Assembly: GCF_017498525.1 (NCBI RefSeq)
Contig: NZ_CP071796.1
Coordinates: 2,604,001-2,668,000 of the forward strand
DNA: 64,000 bases
DNA from: Ottowia testudinis
Lineage (GTDB): Bacteria > Pseudomonadota > Gammaproteobacteria > Burkholderiales > Burkholderiaceae_C
Direction of reading: 5' to 3'
The notes beneath the pieces were generated by a model. The model saw nothing but the letters and a program-made list of their open reading frames with translations, was not told where the DNA came from and made no database searches. Both the position numbers and the translations under genes were made by a program. Positions 15,801-23,414 of this stretch are shown piece by piece; within the stretch, counting starts at the first letter, position 1; each line of letters begins with the position of its first letter.

Positions 15801-17223
15801 CCTCGATGCCCACCAACGCGGCCGAGCCATTGAAGCTGAGCGGCTGCGCGAACGGCAGGCCAATGGTGGCCGCCGCCAGTTCAAGCTCTTTGAGCCGCAC
15901 CACGGCGGCAGGGGCACCGTCCACGGCGGTCGTGTCGTCGGTGAAATCGAGCGCGCCGCCATGCACCGCCAGCTTGTCGATGACCAGCTGCCACGCCGGT
16001 GCAGCGGTGCTGGGCGCGCTCGCCTGGGCGCGCGGCGCGGATGCGGCATCCAAAACGCCTCCAGCGCTTGCCTGTCCAGCGCGAGCAGCTTCTGATTTTG
16101 TAGCACTAGCGGCACCGGGCACCACCAGCAGGTTGAACTGCCCGTCCGGTAGCCGCCGCAGCGCCAGCTGCGGGCTGTTCAGCTCCACCGCGGCCAGGTG
16201 CACCTTGCGCTCCAGCGGGCGCACTTCGGACAGTTGCAGCTTCAGCGCATCGAAAGCCAGCGCGTCGGCGCCCTGCCCGTCCACCGATTTCAGCCCATTG
16301 ACCGCCAGCGTGCCCCCCAGCCGCAAGGAGGGCTTGGGCGTCTGCTCGAAGTCAAGGCGCAGGTCGGCATCCACCACGGCCGCCTGCAATTTGATGGGCA
16401 GGCTGGCCGGCAGATAGACCAAGTAGGGCTTCAGATCCAGTCCGCTCAGGCGCAGCACGGCATCGGTCTGGCGCGACGCGGCAAACGGCAGCGTCTCGGC
16501 GCGCGAGTCAAAGGCACTGCCGTTGGCGACAAAAGCCAGCTGCGGCTGCACCTTGATCTTGCGTTCGGACGGCAGGTTGCTGACAAACGGCAGCGTCAGA
16601 CGAAGATCGCGCACCTCGTGCTGGCGGTTCACCGTGCGGTCGTCAAAATCGATGCGGCCTCCTGCCAAGTCGATGTTGTAGATCGCAAAGCGCGCCGGCT
16701 CGCCGGTCTCGGCCGGCTGCGGGCGCGCGGCCAGCTTGGCCAGGATGTCATCGACGTCGTAGTGGCCGCCGCCCAGGTGGGTCAGGCGCAGCGCTGGCGC
16801 CTCGACCTGGATGGCGTCCACCACGGGCGCCAGACGGAACAGCGATTGCAGCGCCGCGTCGGCATACACCCGCTTGACGGAGAACTGATCGGGCGCGCCA
16901 GCCGCGCCGCCCACCGCCACGTCGCTCAACGTCAGCTCGAGCGTCCAGGGCTTGAAATCCACCGCGCCGATGCGCACCGCGCGGCCCAGCTGCTCGCTGG
17001 CGATTTTTTCGCCCTGCCACTTCAGCAGCGGCGGCACCGCCAGCCAGCCGAGCGCCCAGAGCCCCAGCAGACCCGCCACGCCATACAGCGCACGGCGCGC
17101 CCAACGGTTGGCGGGCAGCCAGCGGCGCCTGGCAGGCGAGGCGGCATCGGGGTGCTTGACTGCGGAAGCCGCGGCAGCGCCGGCTGCCGGCGCGCTGGAA
17201 GGGGATTGTGAGTCGTCGTACAT
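12889..17223 (-). CDS. DUF748 / AsmA-like giant envelope protein
   Basis: A 1444-residue protein with one N-terminal membrane helix (RALYGVAGLLGLWALGWLAVPPLL, about residues 46-69) and a long periplasmic part. The opening PPLLKWQGEKIASEQLGRAVRIGAVDFKPWTLELTLSDVAV is the hallmark of DUF748 and AsmA-like (chorein-type) proteins, now linked to phospholipid transport between membranes. Conserved DUF748 blocks recur at LKLGGIDVQLEPGKAPQVEV and RFGPIRMASGRVLFSDRFI. The C-terminus has an OmpA-like stretch (SASLSPKAREQLDQVAKALLDRP). ATG 17223 is preferred over 17301 because the earlier codons do not resemble the family. Three family A repeats are in frame in its linkers. An IS5-type element sits upstream. 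Confidence 0.85.
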   Translation of the reverse strand: MYDDSQSPSSAPAAGAAAASAVKHPDAASPARRRWLPANRWARRALYGVAGLLGLWALGWLAVPPLLKWQGEKIASEQLGRAVRIGAVDFKPWTLELTLSDVAVGGAAGAPDQFSVKRVYADAALQSLFRLAPVVDAIQVEAPALRLTHLGGGHYDVDDILAKLAARPQPAETGEPARFAIYNIDLAGGRIDFDDRTVNRQHEVRDLRLTLPFVSNLPSERKIKVQPQLAFVANGSAFDSRAETLPFAASRQTDAVLRLSGLDLKPYLVYLPASLPIKLQAAVVDADLRLDFEQTPKPSLRLGGTLAVNGLKSVDGQGADALAFDALKLQLSEVRPLERKVHLAAVELNSPQLALRRLPDGQFNLLVVPGAASATKSEAARAGQASAGGVLDAASAPRAQASAPSTAAPAWQLVIDKLAVHGGALDFTDDTTAVDGAPAAVVRLKELELAAATIGLPFAQPLSFNGSAALVGIEGLTPPIPGSAPPRAAAARKARHAGMAPAAAPQAAASGAVAAAPSIEFQGTAAARGAEVNARVAGLPLALAAPYLAPHLVPHLTGDLDAHVGLQWAPPQAQGLPPELKVAAERLTLRQLMLADAPAGRGTPTRTARTSKGGGPLASIGQIDVAELLVDLRGRAVTVGKLAVQTPRVVVERGADQALMYQAWLRQPPAATPKPKASGGPAADFPWKLLVKELALAGGTVGWRDAAVPGTVEAELSQLQIDAKQVDPNSKTPIPVNLSARLSSGRTEPGRLSWRGSVGLTPLTAQGAVDAERLPVHAFEPYFGDALNVDILRADTSFKGNVAFAQLTAGPRLRVSGDASVQELRTHSRPGSAVASDGPRAAAPAAVASATRGGVTTAEAAAASQAALAPSARPSVRGGGLGEELLSWKLLKLGGIDVQLEPGKAPQVEVKDTLLSDFYARLVIHPDGRINLQDVVKSKDGAPAAASAASAPAPAAPPGTPAAGENNGEAINSVASGASQASAGAPKASPDDPLAPVVRFGPIRMASGRVLFSDRFIRPNYSADLTELNGALSAFSSAAPAGAPQMADLNLTGRAEGTAALQVDGKLNPLAKPLALDIKAKVTDLELPPLSPYAVKYAGHGIERGKLSMDVAYVVQPDGRLTASNKLVLNQLEFGEPVPGAPASLPVKLATALLADSQGVIDLDLPISGSLNDPQFSVGPIIVKAIVNLIGRAITAPFTLLARALGGGAGGDDMANVAFAPGSASLSPKAREQLDQVAKALLDRPQLKLTVVGTASLAAERDGYKRERLKSMVAAEQRAAAPAAAASAPLPAASQVASEKIAAAANPSSASGRTDAASAAASASVADADYPRLLRQLYRRADLPGKPRNAIGMTRDLPVPEMEALLLAHIDVGDDAMRQLALQRGVAVKDYLAAKKLPPERLFLGAPRASATVPANATSPAGAASAPAAASPWSPRAELALTMR
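13282..13331 (-). repeat. Family A repeat in frame inside the DUF748 gene (third)
   Basis: On the coding strand: AGAAAAGATAGCTGCCGCC, a loop, then TCAAGCGCCAGCGGCC. It encodes SEKIAAAANPSSASGRTD at residues about 1298-1314, in the same reading frame as the other inserts (ATA GCT). Confidence 0.7.
14265..14316 (-). repeat. Family A repeat in frame inside the DUF748 gene (second)
   Basis: On the coding strand: GCTATCAATTCAGTAGCTTC, TGGCGCAAGC, CAGGCAAGCGCGGGCGCC. It encodes EAINSVASGASQASAGAPKA near residues 970-986. Confidence 0.7.
16050..16106 (-). repeat. Family A repeat in frame inside the DUF748 gene (first)
   Basis: On the coding strand: CTACAAAATCAGAAGCTGCT, CGCGCTGGACAGGCAAGCGC, TGGAGGCGTTTTGG. 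It encodes SATKSEAARAGQASAGGVLD near residues 373-391 and is the best conserved of the coding copies. Confidence 0.8.
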
Positions 17224-17360
17224 CTCGGATCGAATTGTCGCCTCAGGCAGCCCGATGTTTGTATCGAGGCGCCGCCGGCAGACCCAATGGCGGCCGCGCA
17301 ACAGGCCAAGCGGGAACGCCGTGGCCGGGATGTCCCCGGCCGCCAGCGTTGTCCTCCTCA

Positions 17361-18205
17361 GAACCTGTCTACGATCTTTCCTGTTGCTTCAAAATATGAA
17401 GCATGAGAGAGCGGTATGACAGCGACATTAGCCGAGAGAAATTTGCAGAGATTTTGCCCCTGTTGCAAAGCGTGCGCAGGCGCACCAAGCCGGTGACGGT
17501 GGATTTGTACGAGGTGTTCTGCGCCATCTTGTACCTGCTGCGCACAGGCTGCCAGTGGCGCATGCTGCCGCGTGAATTTCCTAAATGGGTGACAGTGCAC
17601 TCGTACTACGCCAAATGGAGTGCTCCCGATGAGCAAGGCGTCAGCGCACTTGAGCGGGCTTTAAAAAATCAGGTTGGCGCGGCCCGTGGCAGACAGGGGC
17701 GCAGCGCATGCAGCACGTTCTTGATCGTGGACGCGCAGAGCGTGAAGAACACGGACACAGCAGGCTTCAAGGGCTATGACGCAGGCAAGAAAGTCTCGGG
17801 AATAAAGCGCCACATCGCGGTGGATACCCAGGGGTTGCCACACGCAGTGGCGGTGACCACGGCGGACGTGACCGACCGCAAAGGCGCCTTGCAGGCGCTG
17901 CGCCGCTGCAAGTGCAGTCTGAGCAAGGTACAAAGCCTGCTGTGCGACAGCAGCTATCTGGGAAAGCCTTTTGCGCAGGGCGTCAAGCAAATCCTGGGCG
18001 AGCAGGTCAGCGTGCAGATTGCCAAGCGAAGCGAGTTGCACACCTTCAAGGTCATGCCCCAGCGCTGGGTGGTCGAGCGCAGCTTTGCGTGGCTGGAGAA
18101 AAACCGACGTCTGTGGAAAAACTGCGAACGCAGCCTCAACAGCAGTTTGCAAATGGTGCATCTGGCGTTTCTGGCTTTACTGTTGCGGAGATCGTAGACA
18201 GGCTC
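17361..18205 (+). mobile_element. IS5-family insertion sequence (IS1031-like), intact
   Basis: The element is 845 bp, bounded by 17-bp inverted repeats with one mismatch (left GAACCTGTCTACGATCT; right, reversed, GAGCCTGTCTACGATCT). It is flanked by a TCA direct repeat (17358-17360 and 18206-18208), which fits the 3-bp TNA duplication of the IS1031 group. One intact transposase ORF fills it. It inserted upstream of the DUF748 gene. Confidence 0.88.
17403..18197 (+). CDS. IS5-family transposase
   Basis: A 264-residue DDE transposase. It opens with an IS5-type DUF4096 region (YEVFCAILYLLRTGCQWRMLPREFPKWVTVHSYYAKW) and carries catalytic motifs FLIVDAQSVKNTD, LLCDSSYLGKPF and VVERSFAWLEKNRRL. Length and motif order match the IS1031/ISL2 type. 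It should cut and paste the surrounding 845-bp element. The frame is intact from end to end, so the element may still be active. The start ATG lies 42 bp inside the left inverted repeat. Confidence 0.92.
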   Translation: MRERYDSDISREKFAEILPLLQSVRRRTKPVTVDLYEVFCAILYLLRTGCQWRMLPREFPKWVTVHSYYAKWSAPDEQGVSALERALKNQVGAARGRQGRSACSTFLIVDAQSVKNTDTAGFKGYDAGKKVSGIKRHIAVDTQGLPHAVAVTTADVTDRKGALQALRRCKCSLSKVQSLLCDSSYLGKPFAQGVKQILGEQVSVQIAKRSELHTFKVMPQRWVVERSFAWLEKNRRLWKNCERSLNSSLQMVHLAFLALLLRRS

Positions 18206-18939
18206 TCAGGGGGAAGCCGCGTCAGCGGCACAGGGGGAGCATAAGAAAGCCCGGCGTTTGGGCCTTGGGCCTGCCCGCCGGGCTTTCAGGCAGCGTGACA
18301 AAAGCGTCGTGGTCTGCCTGGGGCCGCATCGGAAAGCGTGCTGTTTCCGGCTGCGGGAGAAGGCAAGGGATTGCCTTCGATGGAAGGCTGGTGGGCTGCC
18401 ATGTGCCGATATCAGCTACCGGCACCGGCCCCTGCCAACCGATGTCCGAGCAACTCGGACGGCCTCAATGTAGGGGCACAAGCCGCGCCGCGCCAGTCAC
18501 GAATTTCAATCTCGTGCCCAGCTGGGATTGGGGGCGTCAATCACGGCGCGCCCGGCGCGCGAGGGGCGGGGCTCAGGCTCGAAAGCCTGCTCTCAACGGT
18601 CGAGCAGTCACGCTTTGTAGGCCACGTCTTATACGGAAAATAGAATTAAAACTCCAGGTTTAAGTATTGACCGTGCATGAAACGGGCTTCTAGAATCCGC
18701 TGTTCTCGACAAAATTAGTGGGAAACCCTCATCCGCCATAGACCGGCGGGCAGCGCACCGGCACCATGCCGACCCTCTGAATCTTGGCGCCTTCTGTCAC
18801 GGGCGCACGCGCAGCCGAGGGGTTAAAGCAGACCGCAAACCAAACGCGACACGTCTATCGCCAGCGCAGTACCCCGGCCGCCTGTTGGCGCGGCCGGCGG
18901 AGCTGGCCCCGCCGACGCGCCGCGTCAACAAGGAGAGCC
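18206..18939 (+). other. 734-bp non-coding stretch with hairpin, promoter and long leader
   Basis: No convincing gene is seen here. A stem AAAGCCCGGCG / CGCCGGGCTTT at 18246-18287 resembles a terminator without a T-run. A promoter lies at 18667-18696. The roughly 235 bases from there to the transglycosylase start form a long leader with a strong GC hairpin near 18873-18900. I could not match the leader to a known riboswitch. Confidence 0.5.
18667..18696 (+). promoter_or_regulatory. Sigma70-type promoter
   Basis: TTGACC (18667-18672) and TAGAAT (18691-18696) are separated by 18 bp in a locally AT-rich patch. It points at the lytic transglycosylase gene, about 235 bp downstream. Confidence 0.6.
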
Positions 18940-19767
18940 ATGACAGCGTCCGCCTATCTTGCCGCCACGACGCGCGGCATCAAGACCTTCGCCGGTGACG
19001 TCGGCGAAGGTTTTTTTGAAATCACGCACAACACGCTCGCCCTGCTGGGCATCGTGGTGGTGGTCGCCGCCGCCCTGCTGGGCACGCGCGCCGATTTGCG
19101 CGCCGAGGGCGAGCAGCGCCTGACCGAATGGCTGACCGCGCGCAAGGTCGCCGCCATGGGCATCACGCCCGAGCTGGGCGCCATCGACCGCGCCACCGCC
19201 GCCAACCCCAGCCAGCTGCCGCGCGAGCAGGCCAACGTGGCGCTGTGGATCAGCAAGAAGTACCGCGTGGCGCCCGAGCCGGTGGCCGCGCTGGTGGCCG
19301 AGGCCTACAACATCGGCCGCGCCAACAAACTTGACCCGACGCTGATCCTGGCCGTGATGGCCATCGAATCCAGCTTCAACCCGTTTGCGCAAAGCCCGGT
19401 GGGCGCGCAGGGCCTGATGCAGGTGATGACGCAGATTCACTCCGACAAGTACGAACACTTCGGCGGCCAGTACGCCGCGTTCGATCCCAAGACGAACATG
19501 CGCGTGGGCGTGAAGGTGTTGCACGAATACATCAGCCGCGCCGGCTCGGTTGAAGGCGGGCTGAAGTGGTATGTGGGCGCCGCCAACCTGCCCACCGACG
19601 GCGGCTACGCCGACAAGGTGATGGCCGAGCACGGCCGTCTGGCACAGGTGGCGCGCGGCAAGTCCGTGCCGCTGAACGACAACAGCCCGGCCTTGCGCGC
19701 CGCCGCTACCCCGGCGCCCGCCCCCGCCAGCACGGCGGCGCCAGTCAAGGTGGCCGCGCTGTCCTGA
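18940..19767 (+). CDS. Membrane-anchored lytic transglycosylase (SLT domain)
   Basis: A 275-residue protein with one N-terminal hydrophobic segment (TLALLGIVVVVAAALLGT, about residues 32-49) that should anchor it in the inner membrane. The transglycosylase fold follows, with the catalytic Glu in ILAVMAIESSFNPFAQSPVGAQGLMQVM and the conserved YVGAANLPTDGGYADKV near the end. It cleaves the glycan strands of peptidoglycan with 1,6-anhydro products. AAGGAG lies 6 nt before ATG 18940. The C-terminal Ala/Pro tail looks unstructured. It is followed by the riboswitch-controlled glyA. Confidence 0.87.
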   Translation: MTASAYLAATTRGIKTFAGDVGEGFFEITHNTLALLGIVVVVAAALLGTRADLRAEGEQRLTEWLTARKVAAMGITPELGAIDRATAANPSQLPREQANVALWISKKYRVAPEPVAALVAEAYNIGRANKLDPTLILAVMAIESSFNPFAQSPVGAQGLMQVMTQIHSDKYEHFGGQYAAFDPKTNMRVGVKVLHEYISRAGSVEGGLKWYVGAANLPTDGGYADKVMAEHGRLAQVARGKSVPLNDNSPALRAAATPAPAPASTAAPVKVAALS

Positions 19768-19784
19768 AGCGTCGGCTAAACTCG

Positions 19785-19910
19785 CTGGCGTGCGCGACTG
19801 GCGATAGGCGGCAGGGTCCCAATCCCGGCCGCCGACGTGGGCCACCACGGGGAAGCGCACCGCCCGCGCGCCGCGCGTCGTGTTCAAGCCGTTCGCCTGG
19901 GCAGCCCTTG
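19785..19910 (+). promoter_or_regulatory. ZTP (pfl-type) riboswitch upstream of glyA
   Basis: The RNA has the ordered landmarks of the class: GCGACTGGCGAT (19794-19805), a first helix loop around GGGTCCCAATCCCGG, CCACCACGGGGAAGCGCAC (19842-19860), a variable GC linker and GCCGTTCGCCTGGGCAGCCC (19888-19907). These elements bind the folate-stress signal ZTP/ZMP, and glyA is a classic target. The glyA ATG is 35 nt downstream. Confidence 0.85.
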
Positions 19911-19944
19911 CGCCGTCAGGGGATCACCTTCTCGAAGGACTGCC

Positions 19945-21195
19945 ATGTTCAACCGTTCCACGCACACCATCGCCGCCACCGACGCCGACGTCTGGGCCGC
20001 CATTCAGGCCGAGCACCAGCGCCAGGAAGACCACATCGAGCTGATCGCCAGCGAAAACTACGCCTCGCCGGCCGTGCTGGCGGCGGCGGGCACGCAACTG
20101 ACCAACAAATACGCCGAGGGCTATCCCGGCCGTCGCTACTACGGCGGCTGCGAGCATGTCGACGTGGTCGAGCAGTTGGCCATCGATCGCGTCAAGCAGC
20201 TGTTTGGCACCGAGGCCGCTAACGTGCAGCCGCACTGCGGCGCCAGCGCCAACATCGCCGCCTTCATGGCATTCCTGAAGCCCGGCGACACCATCATGGG
20301 CATGAGCCTGGCCGAGGGCGGCCACCTGACGCACGGCATGCCGCTGAACATGTCAGGCAAGTGGTTCAACGTGGTGAGCTACGGGCTGAACGAGAAAGAA
20401 GCCATCGACTACGAGGCGATGGAGCGCAAGGCCCACGAGCACAAGCCTAAGCTCATCATTGCCGGCGCCAGCGCTTATTCTCTTGCTATTGATTTTGAGC
20501 GTTTTGCCAAGGTCGCCAAGGCCGTGGGCGCCATCTTCATGGTCGACATGGCGCACTACGCCGGCCTGATTGCAGGCGGTGAGTACCCCAACCCCGTGCC
20601 GCACGCCGACGTGGTGACCAGCACCACGCACAAGAGCCTGCGCGGCCCGCGTTCGGGCTTCATCCTGATGAAGGCCGAGCACGAAAAAGCCATCAACTCC
20701 GCCGTGTTCCCCGGCCTGCAAGGCGGGCCGCTGATGCACATCATCGCGGCCAAGGCGATCGCCTTCAAGGAGGCGCTGCAACCTGAGTTCAAGCAGTACG
20801 CGCAGCAGGTGAAGAAGAATGCCCAGGTGGTGGCCCAGACCCTGACAGAGCGCGGCCTGCGCATCGTCAGTGGCGGCACCGAGAGCCACGTCATGCTGGT
20901 CGATCTGCGCCCCAAGGGCATCACCGGCAAGGACGCCGAAGCCGTGCTGGGCAGCGCGCACATGACGATCAACAAGAACGCCATCCCCAACGACCCCGAA
21001 AAGCCCATGGTGACCAGCGGCGTGCGCGTGGGCACCCCGGCCATGACCACGCGCGGTTTCAAGGAAGAAGAAGCCCGCGCCACCGCCCAGCTGGTGGCCG
21101 ACGTGCTGGACAACCCGCGTGACGAGGCCAACCTGGCCGCCGTGCGCGCCAAGGTGGCTGAGCTGACCCAGCGCTTTCCGGTGTATGGCGGCTGA
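19945..21195 (+). CDS. glyA: Serine hydroxymethyltransferase
   Basis: A 416-residue PLP enzyme that interconverts serine and glycine and charges tetrahydrofolate with one-carbon units. The family landmarks are [39 protein letters not shown], the [15 protein letters not shown] Asp/His pair, and the Schiff-base Lys in [18 protein letters not shown] 19945 is chosen over 19837 because the earlier codons lie inside the riboswitch. A short run of AT-rich codons (tat tct ctt gct att gat ttt) near 20480 stands out in an otherwise GC-rich gene and looks a little like family A sequence, although the encoded residues fit the family. Confidence 0.95.
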   Translation: MFNRSTHTIAATDADVWAAIQAEHQRQEDHIELIASENYASPAVLAAAGTQLTNKYAEGYPGRRYYGGCEHVDVVEQLAIDRVKQLFGTEAANVQPHCGASANIAAFMAFLKPGDTIMGMSLAEGGHLTHGMPLNMSGKWFNVVSYGLNEKEAIDYEAMERKAHEHKPKLIIAGASAYSLAIDFERFAKVAKAVGAIFMVDMAHYAGLIAGGEYPNPVPHADVVTSTTHKSLRGPRSGFILMKAEHEKAINSAVFPGLQGGPLMHIIAAKAIAFKEALQPEFKQYAQQVKKNAQVVAQTLTERGLRIVSGGTESHVMLVDLRPKGITGKDAEAVLGSAHMTINKNAIPNDPEKPMVTSGVRVGTPAMTTRGFKEEEARATAQLVADVLDNPRDEANLAAVRAKVAELTQRFPVYGG

Positions 21196-21201
21196 TGGAC
21201 A

Positions 21202-21262
21202 CTACTGAATTAATAGCTGCTTGCGCTTGTTAAATAAGCGCTGGCGGCCTGTTTAATTCATA
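21202..21262 (+). repeat. Family A palindromic repeat between glyA and nrdR
   Basis: The copy reads CTGAATTAATAGCTGCTT, GCGCTTGTTAAATAAGCGC, TGGCGGCCTGTTTAATTCA. The palindrome is preserved as GCGCTT / AAGCGC. It fills almost the whole spacer. Confidence 0.8.
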
Positions 21263-21269
21263 ACCTGGC

Positions 21270-21719
21270 ATGCGCTGCCCGTTCTGCGGCCACACCGAGA
21301 CCCAGGTCGTCGACACCCGGGTATCGGACGAAGGCGACTTCATCCGCCGCCGCCGCCAGTGCGGACATTGCGCCAAGCGCTTTACCACCTACGAGCGGCC
21401 CGACGTCAGCTTTCCGACCATCGTCAAGAAGGACGGCCGGCGCGTGCCCTACGGCCGCGCCAAGCTGCAGGCCTCGCTGGATCTGGCGCTGCGCAAGCGC
21501 CCCGTCAGCACCGAGCAGATCGACGCCGCGATCGAACGCATCGAGGAAAAGCTGCTCAGCGCCGGGGCTCGCGAAGTGCCCTCTTCCCGCATTGGCGAGC
21601 TGGTCATGCGCGAGCTGAAGAAACTGGACAAAGTGGCCTATGTGCGCTTTGCCAGCGTCTACCGCAGCTTCGAGGACATCGACGAGTTTCGCGCGCTGGT
21701 GGACGAAGTGCGGCGCTGA
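21270..21719 (+). CDS. nrdR: Transcriptional repressor NrdR
   Basis: A 149-residue protein with an N-terminal zinc ribbon ([17 protein letters not shown], then [13 protein letters not shown]) and an ATP-cone domain beginning [23 protein letters not shown]. This architecture is unique to NrdR, which senses ATP/dATP and represses ribonucleotide reductase genes. The ATG follows a repeat element directly, and no strong ribosome site is seen. The linkage with glyA is common in betaproteobacteria. Confidence 0.95.
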   Translation: MRCPFCGHTETQVVDTRVSDEGDFIRRRRQCGHCAKRFTTYERPDVSFPTIVKKDGRRVPYGRAKLQASLDLALRKRPVSTEQIDAAIERIEEKLLSAGAREVPSSRIGELVMRELKKLDKVAYVRFASVYRSFEDIDEFRALVDEVRR

Positions 21720-21774
21720 GCCCCTCACCCGGTGAGCGCCCCGGCGCTCGCGCGGGAGCACAGTTTTTTGCGCG

Positions 21775-22503
21775 ATGATTTCCGCCATGTCGAACCTGTC
21801 TCGCAGCGTGCCGGCGCCGCCCGCCATGGGGTGGCCGCTGGGTGCCGCCGTGCTGCTGTCGCTGCTGCTTCATCTGGCGGCCTGGTTCTGGATTCAACCG
21901 TCCCGCGTGACGCCGCGCGCGGGGGGCGCCGGCCAACCGCTGCGCATCAGCCTGCACACGCGGGCGCCGCCGGCAGCGCCCTCGCCTGCCCCGCGCCCCC
22001 AGCCCGTGGCCGCGCCGCGTGCGCCAGCCAAGGCAGCGCCCCTGCGCCACCGCCCGCCGCCGCCCACGCGCCGGCTGAAACCGTCCCGCCCAGCCCGCCG
22101 CCCGCGCCCATGTCCGCACCGGCGGAGGCCCCACCGGCACCGCCGCGCCGTCCAACATGCTTTACGTGCCCGCCGCGCTGGCCGATCAGCCCCCGTGCCG
22201 CTGGGCGATTGGGTGCTGGCGCCAGAGCCTTGGCCCGATGGCTTGGGCGCGGTGCAGATCACGCTGTGGATCGACGCCGAAGGCCGCATCGAGCGCACCC
22301 TGCTGCTGGGCGCCGCCGCCGACGACCCGCGCGTGCAGGCGCTGTTCGCGCGCATCGCCGAGACGCCCATGCAGCCCGCGCGTGTCGGCGCGGGCGACGT
22401 GTTCAGCGTGATGACGGTGGAAATCTGGGAAGAGCCGGGCGACGCGCAGGCGGCATGGAGCGCCCAGCCGGCAGCGCCCGCCAGCGCGACAGCTGGCCGC
22501 TGA
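21775..22503 (+). CDS. TonB-like periplasmic-spanning protein with three likely frameshifts
   Basis: A 242-residue ORF. The N-terminus has a cytoplasmic tip and one membrane helix (GWPLGAAVLLSLLLHLAAWFWI, about residues 19-40), then a Pro/Ala-rich linker. The C-terminal part (LGAVQITLWIDAEGRIERTLLL...VFSVMTVEIWEE) resembles the TonB/TolA C-terminal fold. Residues roughly 90-145 are implausibly Arg/His-rich. The next frame over reads as a normal Pro/Ala linker (PPPAAAHAPAETVPPSPPP), and a third frame supplies NMLYVPAALADQPP. Three single-base losses in C-runs would explain this and restore the original frame. ATG 21787 is an alternative start. Confidence 0.6.
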   Translation: MISAMSNLSRSVPAPPAMGWPLGAAVLLSLLLHLAAWFWIQPSRVTPRAGGAGQPLRISLHTRAPPAAPSPAPRPQPVAAPRAPAKAAPLRHRPPPPTRRLKPSRPARRPRPCPHRRRPHRHRRAVQHALRARRAGRSAPVPLGDWVLAPEPWPDGLGAVQITLWIDAEGRIERTLLLGAAADDPRVQALFARIAETPMQPARVGAGDVFSVMTVEIWEEPGDAQAAWSAQPAAPASATAGR

Positions 22504-22525
22504 ACATCACGGCGCGCCACAGCGC

Positions 22526-22586
22526 TTTGATTTTGATAGCTGCTCGCGCTTGATACACAAGCGCTGGCGACCGATTTGGCCTGAGG
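22526..22586 (+). repeat. Family A palindromic repeat, well conserved
   Basis: TTGATTTTGATAGCTGCTC, then GCGCTTG-ATACA-CAAGCGC as a perfect stem, then TGGCGACCGATTTGGCCTGA. This is close to the consensus of the family. Confidence 0.85.
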
Positions 22587-22642
22587 CAACTTGGCTTGAT
22601 TAGAACCATGCCTCAGGCGATGGAGCGCGAGCCGTGAACAGC

Positions 22643-22816
22643 CCATACGCGAAGAACGCGAAGATGGCGCGAAGGACCGAAAAAAATTCAAGAACGTGGT
22701 GAACTGACATGTGACGTGCCGTCCGTGATGGCCGGATGGATGAACCCATGACCAAACTTTTCTCTTTTTGCGTCCTTCGCGAATCCTTTGCGTCCTTTGC
22801 GTCCGGTTTTGGGCTT
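22643..22816. repeat. Family C inverted repeat pair
   Basis: The left arm CCCATACGCGAAGAACGCG and GATGGCGCGAAGGAC is mirrored on the right by TTTGCGTCCTTCGCGAATCC and TTTGCGTCC. The two arms are separated by about 80 bp of unrelated sequence. Single arms of this family recur at 34850, 36328, 36728 and 40320. Confidence 0.55.
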
Positions 22817-22944
22817 TTTGGCGGCGCCTGAAATACAGGGCCAATCAAGTAACTTGGTTCAGACAACAGCCGCTGGTGGCCAGCCTTGGCCAAGAAAAAA
22901 GGCGCCCAAGGCGCCTGTCGGGCAAAAGCCGCGCCACCGCGCCT

Positions 22945-23391
22945 TCAGCGCGGCAAATGCGTCATGACCCACTGCACGATCTGCGCCGGATTGGTCATGG
23001 CACCCGGCTGGCGCGCCACTTCCTTGCCGCCTGCAAACAGCGCCAGCGTCGGGATGCTGCGGATGTTGTAGCGGCCACCCAGTGCCTGCGCGGCCTCTGT
23101 GTTGACCTTGGCCACGCGCACCCGCGGCTCCAGCTCGGCCGCGGCCTTCTCGTAAGCGGGCGCCATCATGCGGCATGGGCCGCACCATGGCGCCCAGAAG
23201 TCGACCAGCACCGGCACCTGGCTGCGCGTGATGTGCTTGTCGAAAGCCGCCTCGTCATCGAGCGCCACGGGGTGGCCGGTGAACAGCGGCTGGTGGCACT
23301 GACCGCAGTCGGGCGCGCTGCCCAGCTGCTCGGACTTGACCCGGTTGGTGGTGTGACAGTGCGGGCAGACGATGTGCAGGGACTCGTTCAT
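22945..23391 (-). CDS. trxC: Thioredoxin 2
   Basis: A 148-residue thioredoxin with the extra N-terminal zinc-finger domain of TrxC (C9/C12 in HIVCPHCHTTNR and C29/C32 in APDCGQCHQP). The active site is VDFWAPWCGPCRMMAP (C70/C73), and the cis-Pro is in IRSIPTLALFAGG. It reduces cytoplasmic protein disulfides and is often induced by oxidative stress. ATG 23391 is supported by AAGGAG upstream; the longer ORF to 23535 overlaps the next gene. It probably forms an operon with the small gene that precedes it. Confidence 0.93.
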   Translation of the reverse strand: MNESLHIVCPHCHTTNRVKSEQLGSAPDCGQCHQPLFTGHPVALDDEAAFDKHITRSQVPVLVDFWAPWCGPCRMMAPAYEKAAAELEPRVRVAKVNTEAAQALGGRYNIRSIPTLALFAGGKEVARQPGAMTNPAQIVQWVMTHLPR

Positions 23392-23414
23392 GAATCGCTC
23401 CTTGGGCGGGTGGA

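Larger units (their letters stand above)
22504..22944. other. 441-bp intergenic block made mostly of repeats
   Basis: No gene is seen. It holds a family A copy (22526-22586), a family C pair in inverted orientation (22643-22816) and about 120 further bases up to the end of trxC. Confidence 0.6.

Noticed and set aside
18420-18660. Possible structured RNA (tmRNA, RNase P RNA, 4.5S or 6S RNA) in the long gap
   Set aside because: None of the conserved cores of these RNAs could be found by eye.
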